Assembly (NCBI GenBank): GCA_030044235.1
Contig: JASHWD010000066.1
Span: forward strand, 1 to 9,453
Origin: Candidatus Parvarchaeota archaeon
Lineage (GTDB): Archaea; Nanobdellota; Nanobdellia; Parvarchaeales; Parvarchaeaceae
Reading direction: 5' to 3'
Length of the DNA stretch: 9,453 nucleotides
The notes below the pieces were generated by a model, which did no database searches, had not been told where the DNA came from, and saw only the letters and a program-made list of their open reading frames with translations. The translations under genes and the position numbers were made by a program. Each line of letters opens with the position of its first letter. Within the stretch, counting starts at the first letter, position 1. Shown piece after piece: positions 6,172 to 9,453 of this stretch.

Positions 6172-6462
6172 ATGTCTATAACAGGAAAAGGTGCGCACAA
6201 GCGTTCCAGGAGAAGGTTGGCGCTTAGGAAGAGCGACAGAGGTAAGATAGACCTTAAAAAAGCCCTACAAACATTTGCTGAAGGCGACCGCGTTCTTATA
6301 GATCCAAGTCCCTCAATACAAAGAAATATACCACACCGTCGATTTTTCGGGATAAATGGAATCATATTATGCAAAAAAGGTAGGGCTTATACGGTACAGG
6401 TTATGCAAGGAACAATGGCTAAAACCGTTGATTTGCTGCCGGTTCACATTAAAAAACTTTGA
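6172..6462 (+). CDS. rpl21e: Large-subunit ribosomal protein eL21
   Basis: Structural protein of the large ribosomal subunit found only in archaea and eukaryotes. The 96 residues match the archaeal length. The basic N-terminus (about residues 6-20, rich in Lys and Arg) and the core 'GDRVLIDPSPSIQRNIPHRRFFG' region, seen here at about residues 38-60, are family hallmarks, followed by the G-x-KGRAYTVQV segment. The gene heads a cluster with rpoF and a DUF655 gene, a conserved archaeal order linking translation and transcription genes. The start is the ATG at 6172, placed 28 bases after a TATA box. The next gene's ATG lies two bases after this stop. Confidence 0.93.
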   Translation: MSITGKGAHKRSRRRLALRKSDRGKIDLKKALQTFAEGDRVLIDPSPSIQRNIPHRRFFGINGIILCKKGRAYTVQVMQGTMAKTVDLLPVHIKKL

Positions 6463-6464
6463 AA

Positions 6465-6788
6465 ATGGAATACGAAATAATAGACGAAAAACTTCTGAGC
6501 GAAACTGAACTTAAAGAGAAATACCTAGATTACATTGATACGACACACGAATCCGGAAAAAGACTAATCGAACACATAAAGAAAAACGTTAAGGTGAACA
6601 ATTTTGATGAAACCTTCAACGAGATAATAGGCTTAAATCTAGACATCCGTGATGATTACGTAAGAATGCTTATAGACGTGGCTCCCGCTTCGGTAGACCA
6701 AGTTAGAGCTATACTCGCACCGCTTAAATCTACAATAAAAGAAGATGATATAAAGAAAATTCTCGCTGTTATAAAGAAGCATTTATAA
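6465..6788 (+). CDS. rpoF: DNA-directed RNA polymerase subunit F (Rpb4 homologue)
   Basis: Subunit of archaeal RNA polymerase that pairs with subunit E (Rpb7) to form the stalk used in initiation, elongation and RNA binding. The 107 residues fit the family length. The helical C-terminal half carries LNLDIRDDYVRMLIDVAP and a following 'VDQVRAILAP' segment, equivalent to the HRDC-like domain in which Rpb4 proteins have 'L..Ea..IidilP...DeLraIl'. An in-frame TTG two codons upstream overlaps the eL21 stop; the ATG at 6465 is preferred. Position between eL21 and DUF655 is the standard archaeal order and strengthens the call on a fast-evolving protein. Confidence 0.9.
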   Translation: MEYEIIDEKLLSETELKEKYLDYIDTTHESGKRLIEHIKKNVKVNNFDETFNEIIGLNLDIRDDYVRMLIDVAPASVDQVRAILAPLKSTIKEDDIKKILAVIKKHL

Positions 6789-6810
6789 TCGGCACAGCTA
6801 ACAATATAAT

Positions 6811-7341
6811 ATGGGAAAGGACGAATACGCATATGTTCTAGAATATCTGCCGTATGGAATTGCAGATTCGAAAGATAGACACCCTTCGGCGGTTATATTA
6901 ACCGACTCTCTCTCATTGCTTATTGCAGCTTTAAAAAAGAATGTCACAGTAGAAGTAGGAAAAAGAGTTTACATAGGCGAAAATAAGAGAGATGAGATAC
7001 ACCACATAATCGGCAGAATAGCGCCAACCAAACTAAGTGAGGCGGGCCTAGACAGCCTTAAGGAGTTTGTACACAAGATAGTGCAAGAAAACGAGAAAAA
7101 GTATGTGGGCACAATAAACACACTCGGCCCCATAAACGTAAGATTGCACGCTTTAGAACTAATCCCTGGGATGGGTAAAAAGCTTACGCAAAAATTATTA
7201 GAAGAGAGAAAGAAAAAGCCTTTTGAATCATATGTAGAAATAGATGAGAGACTACAGCTTTCTTCCAATATAATGAGAAATATAGAGGGAAGAATATTGG
7301 AAGAGATGGAAAATAAAGATAAGTATAAAATCTTTACTTGA
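6811..7341 (+). CDS. DUF655 family protein with helix-hairpin-helix motif
   Basis: Conserved archaeal protein of unknown reaction, probably nucleic-acid binding. The N-terminal half begins YAYVLEYLPYG (residues 6-16) and contains GKRVYIG, typical of the family's beta-rich part. A helix-hairpin-helix motif, LELIPGMGKKLTQKLLEER, spans residues 115-133. At 176 residues it is near the family norm. In many archaea the gene lies between rpoF and ksgA (16S rRNA dimethyltransferase), which hints at a translation-linked or RNA-linked role; ksgA does not follow here. Its TGA stop (7339-7341) directly touches the first base of tRNA-Trp, so the messenger's 3' end is probably created by RNase P cleavage of the tRNA precursor. 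Confidence 0.88.
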   Translation: MGKDEYAYVLEYLPYGIADSKDRHPSAVILTDSLSLLIAALKKNVTVEVGKRVYIGENKRDEIHHIIGRIAPTKLSEAGLDSLKEFVHKIVQENEKKYVGTINTLGPINVRLHALELIPGMGKKLTQKLLEERKKKPFESYVEIDERLQLSSNIMRNIEGRILEEMENKDKYKIFT

Positions 7342-7454
7342 GGGGTCATAGTTTAACCCGGTAGAACAAACGCCTCCAGCTCGTCTGGAAAAATGACTTT
7401 TAAGGGATGATTAGAAGAAAGCGTTTGATGTCGGTTCAAATCCGGCTGACCCCA
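7342..7454 (+). tRNA. tRNA-Trp (anticodon CCA) with a 40-base intron
   Basis: The acceptor stem GGGGTCA (7342-7348) pairs with TGACCCC (7447-7453), with A7454 as discriminator. The D stem is GTTT/GAAC with a G-T pair. The anticodon stem AACGC (7369-7373) pairs with GCGTT (7421-7425). The 47 bases between them exceed a seven-base loop by 40. Splicing after G7379 and before A7420 (canonical position 37/38) gives the loop CTCCAGA with anticodon CCA, a form common in archaeal tRNA-Trp. Small shifts of the splice site do not change the anticodon. The T arm is GTCGG-TTCAAAT-CCGGC. The exact splice positions are inferred. The gene directly abuts the DUF655 stop codon. Confidence 0.9.
7380..7419 (+). 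other. Predicted tRNA-Trp intron
   Basis: Placed at the canonical 37/38 position. The exon end TCCAG (7375-7379) pairs with CTGGA (7385-7389) around the five-base loop CTCGT, so the anticodon is held in a short hairpin. A second hairpin may form between CTTTT (7397-7401) and AGAAG (7413-7417). I could not find a standard bulge-helix-bulge, so a relaxed splicing motif is likely. The boundaries could move by one or two bases. Confidence 0.65.
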
Positions 7455-7461
7455 AGTCTAA

Positions 7462-8160
7462 CTATCTAAAGTATTTTTCGAATTGTTTTGTAACGTTAGC
7501 AAATATCTGCTGCAAGCGACTTTTGGAGTAAGCTAGATAAAGTCGGTCTATAGGTTCTCCGTCTATACCGTTACCCCATAAATGAGAAACGCAAGAATAA
7601 AATGACCTTCTTATAGCGGTAGATCCACGTCCGGCAGAGAGTTCCTCCGGGGTCACTTTCGTTTTCATTATGATGTTAGATCTAACACTATCAAGCTCAA
7701 TTTCATCTGACTTCCATCGATAATTTTCTGGTAGACCGGCAGGATCAATCAATTTTATTTTCCCATTCGGCATTAGAAACATATTGGCGGTGTATATATC
7801 ACCATGAGCTATACCGAGATCAGAGAAGCGTTTTAATGTTGATTTTAAATCGTTATATGTTTCTTTTGGAACAATGCTCGTTCTGTTTAGTTGCTTGCCT
7901 TCTAAAAACTCCAGTAAATATCCTTTTGCTCTGCCGCTAGAATCTTTAACTAAGGCTATCGGTCTTGCAACATTTTCTGGTGATGCAGCGTAAAGTCGTT
8001 CAAGTGCTGCATATTCGTCCTCTAAAGTAGTTTTATGACCACGTCTCTTAAGAATGCGTCTATCAGAACTAGACTTAAAGAAATACGGAGTATTTCCGAT
8101 TCTAGCGGTTTTCTTCATCTTTTTTGCCTGTTCTATTATTTGTTCAAGGCCACTTTCCAT
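7462..8160 (-). CDS. RIO/lipopolysaccharide-kinase-like protein kinase-fold protein
   Basis: Predicted small protein-kinase-fold phosphotransferase; the substrate (protein or sugar/lipid) is unknown. From the ATG at 8160 it has 232 residues. Lys29 in YFFK may be the ATP-binding lysine and Glu49 in EDEY the helix-C glutamate. The catalytic loop is HGDIYTAN (119-126) with Asp121 and Asn126, and the metal motif is IDPAG (138-142) with Asp139 in place of DFG. The 'HGD....N' plus 'iDP' pattern is typical of RIO and KdkA/WaaP-like kinases. An in-frame GTG at 8181 would begin right at the TATA box, so the ATG at 8160, 27 bases from the box centre, is the better start. The gene converges on tRNA-Trp with seven bases between them. 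Confidence 0.75.
   Translation of the reverse strand: MESGLEQIIEQAKKMKKTARIGNTPYFFKSSSDRRILKRRGHKTTLEDEYAALERLYAASPENVARPIALVKDSSGRAKGYLLEFLEGKQLNRTSIVPKETYNDLKSTLKRFSDLGIAHGDIYTANMFLMPNGKIKLIDPAGLPENYRWKSDEIELDSVRSNIIMKTKVTPEELSAGRGSTAIRRSFYSCVSHLWGNGIDGEPIDRLYLAYSKSRLQQIFANVTKQFEKYFR
7474..7478 (+). terminator. Possible oligo-T terminator after tRNA-Trp
   Basis: A T5 run, with a T4 run at 7486-7489, lies 20 bases beyond the tRNA-Trp 3' end on the plus strand. Archaeal polymerase terminates at T-rich tracts. It lies inside the convergent kinase gene, so it may be coincidental. Confidence 0.25.
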
Positions 8161-8182
8161 TGGATAGTTAAAGAAAAACACC

Positions 8183-8190
8183 TATATAAA
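8183..8190 (-). promoter_or_regulatory. TATA box for the minus-strand kinase gene
   Basis: Reads TTTATATA on the minus strand, centred about 27 bases before the ATG at 8160. It predicts transcription starting at or beside that ATG, which decides the start codon and shows this gene is separate from the glycosidase gene upstream. Confidence 0.6.
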
Positions 8191-8228
8191 TACTTTTTAC
8201 TACTTATAAATAATTAAATTTATGTCAA

Positions 8229-9278
8229 TTAGAGTCCTTTTATGAATTCGTAATAGGCCGCCGCGCTCCATAGCTGTTCTTTGCTCCCGTGGCCTTCTCC
8301 TGTGTCTGGGTTATACCATTCACGAAAGCCTACTAGATTTTCCATTTTTTGGGATTCCTTCCTAGCTGCAGAACCTGCGCCCATCTTTCTTAGGGCCATT
8401 ATAGCATAGGCATTTACTAGTGGCCAAATAGCGTATCTTTGATTGCAGCTTTCAGTTGCGTCGTTTTCTTCGCGGCTTATAGGTTTGATCTCTATCATGT
8501 TCTTTATTCCGTATTGTGAAGAAGCAGAAACTAATTTTTCAGAAAGTTTTTTGTAATGGCTTCTTGGTACTATACCGGAGAGAACAGCCCACGAAGCACC
8601 AAAGCAGTCGAAATTTGCGCTTCCGATAAAATCGGTGTAATAATCACCATTCCAGAACTCGGAATTTATCCTATCTTTTACTATGATAGCCTTTCCATTT
8701 TCTCCGATTCTTTTATACAGTTCATAAAGCATAACGTTGTTGGAAAGAAGGAATTTGTTTCTAAGCCACGGTATAGAGTCCCTCCAATCTCCTCCTCTTA
8801 TAAGAAACTCCTTTATATGCAATTTCGTATACCACATGGCCTTTTCTATTTGGGGTTTCAGAACTTCTATTATTCGCAGATCACCGGATTTTTCGGCGTA
8901 TTTGTATGTTGCTATTATAGTCAGCGGGGTTGAATCGACGGTCCATTTATTGAATCGCGTTTCCATAGTGTCAAGCGACTTTATAGTGCTTATAATTTTT
9001 CTATTCTTTATTTTCGTGAACAGCTTTCCTGGAAGCCATTTAAAACGTCTGTCTATTATATAGCGTGGCAATTCTCCGGTTATTGCTTGCCTTTTCCATA
9101 TTGTTAGTAATTGAGTTTTAACGTCTTTAGAAAAACCAAGAGAAATCAAAGGCTCGACGCAATAACACAAGTCACGCGTCCAATACTCATATTTATAACG
9201 TTCTGCGCTAGCGTAGAAACCTTTGTCTCCCCTGCACCGATTTATGACGGAAATAGCATTTTTTAATTTTTTTTGCAT
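8229..9278 (-). CDS. (alpha/alpha)6-barrel glycosidase (glucoamylase/debranching/GH63-GH100-like)
   Basis: Probable cytosolic glycoside hydrolase or related sugar enzyme of the six-hairpin fold. In its 349 residues the N-terminal YEYWTRD (30-36) matches the 'W.RD' substrate-binding element of these families. TVDSTPLT is at 113-120, RGGDWRDSI at 161-169 carries the likely general-acid region, and WYNPDTGEGHGSKEQLWSAA (321-340) resembles the C-terminal 'Y...tGe..G...qlWSaa' segment with candidate base Glu residues. There is no signal peptide or membrane segment. I cannot choose between amylo-alpha-1,6-glucosidase, trehalase-like, invertase-like and mannosylglycerate-hydrolase-like members. The ATG follows the stop of a probable glycosyltransferase by three bases, so the two are cotranscribed and may handle the same glycan or compatible solute. 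Confidence 0.7.
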   Translation of the reverse strand: MQKKLKNAISVINRCRGDKGFYASAERYKYEYWTRDLCYCVEPLISLGFSKDVKTQLLTIWKRQAITGELPRYIIDRRFKWLPGKLFTKIKNRKIISTIKSLDTMETRFNKWTVDSTPLTIIATYKYAEKSGDLRIIEVLKPQIEKAMWYTKLHIKEFLIRGGDWRDSIPWLRNKFLLSNNVMLYELYKRIGENGKAIIVKDRINSEFWNGDYYTDFIGSANFDCFGASWAVLSGIVPRSHYKKLSEKLVSASSQYGIKNMIEIKPISREENDATESCNQRYAIWPLVNAYAIMALRKMGAGSAARKESQKMENLVGFREWYNPDTGEGHGSKEQLWSAAAYYEFIKGL

Positions 9279-9281
9279 GTG

Positions 9282-9453
9282 CTAAAAAATAGTGTGCTTC
9301 TTCGCTAATACTTTTCTATAAAGAGCAACGAGTTTATCCGCAGATGCCTTAATGTTAAATTTTCTAGCAACGAATCTAGGCATATAACTTCTTTTACTTT
9401 TCACTATTTTCATAGCCTTTGCAACGAATTCGGAAACATTATTTGTACTAAAG
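9282..9453 (-). CDS. Probable glycosyltransferase, C-terminal end (5' partial)
   Basis: An open frame enters from the right edge on the minus strand and stops at 9284-9282, giving 56 residues. It contains SEFVAKAMKIVKS, then RFVARKFNIKASADKLVALYRKVL. This looks like the last helices of GT-B glycosyltransferases of family GT4, where 'ar.f....a...l..lY..ll' is common. The nucleotide-sugar binding part lies outside the window, so the call rests on this tail and on its pairing with a glycosidase. Confidence 0.5.
   Translation of the reverse strand, partial: FSTNNVSEFVAKAMKIVKSKRSYMPRFVARKFNIKASADKLVALYRKVLAKKHTIF

Noticed and set aside
6969..7349. Long minus-strand open frame opposite DUF655
   Set aside because: It is a shadow of the well-supported DUF655 gene, with composition biased to Ser and Phe and no recognisable domain.
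7380..7419. tRNA-Trp intron as a C/D box guide RNA, as in some Euryarchaeota
   Set aside because: Forty bases is too short, and only a loose C-like GATGATT is present with no D box inside the intron.
8161..8181. GTG start for the kinase 21 bases upstream
   Set aside because: It sits directly next to the TATA box and would not be in the transcript predicted from that box.
8556..9063. Two plus-strand open frames opposite the glycosidase
   Set aside because: They mirror a clear glycosidase gene on the other strand and show no protein family features.

Overview
The window reads as an AT-rich chromosomal segment of an archaeon. The evidence is an archaeal-type cytidylate kinase beside Cbf5, the eL21-rpoF-DUF655 cluster, a tRNA-Trp gene interrupted in its anticodon loop, and TATA boxes about 27 bases upstream of apparently leaderless starts. 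Small proteins, tight spacing and a divergent Cbf5 and cytidylate kinase suggest a DPANN lineage such as Micrarchaeota; that placement is inference.

Left part (1-2282, + strand): the 3' end of a surface-exposed protein, probably the C-terminal domain of the oligosaccharyltransferase AglB/STT3, then cytidylate kinase and Cbf5, then tRNA-Pro(CGG).

Middle part (2331-5450, + strand): a closely spaced run of a threonine synthase, a thymidylate-synthase-fold pyrimidine C5-(hydroxy)methylase with Asp at the base-recognition position, and a protein of the alpha-glutamyl/putrescinyl-thymine pyrophosphorylase / 5-hmdU-DNA-kinase-helical family. It ends at a tRNA-Leu gene that appears to carry an A34 anticodon (AAG). 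The last two proteins form a predicted DNA-base hypermodification pair of the kind known from phages. This is the most interesting content of the window: one enzyme would make a 5-hydroxymethyl-pyrimidine nucleotide and the other would act on the modified base once it is in DNA. Both genes are intact and sit between ordinary housekeeping genes.

Right part: an SGNH hydrolase starts nine bases after tRNA-Leu. It is followed by eL21, RNA polymerase subunit F (Rpb4) and DUF655, and the DUF655 stop codon directly touches an intron-containing tRNA-Trp. The minus strand then carries a RIO/lipopolysaccharide-kinase-like protein with its own promoter, and a separate minus-strand pair of an (alpha/alpha)6 glycosidase and the 3' end of a probable glycosyltransferase. 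No stretch longer than 300 bases lacks a gene, and I saw no CRISPR array, insertion sequence or transposase.
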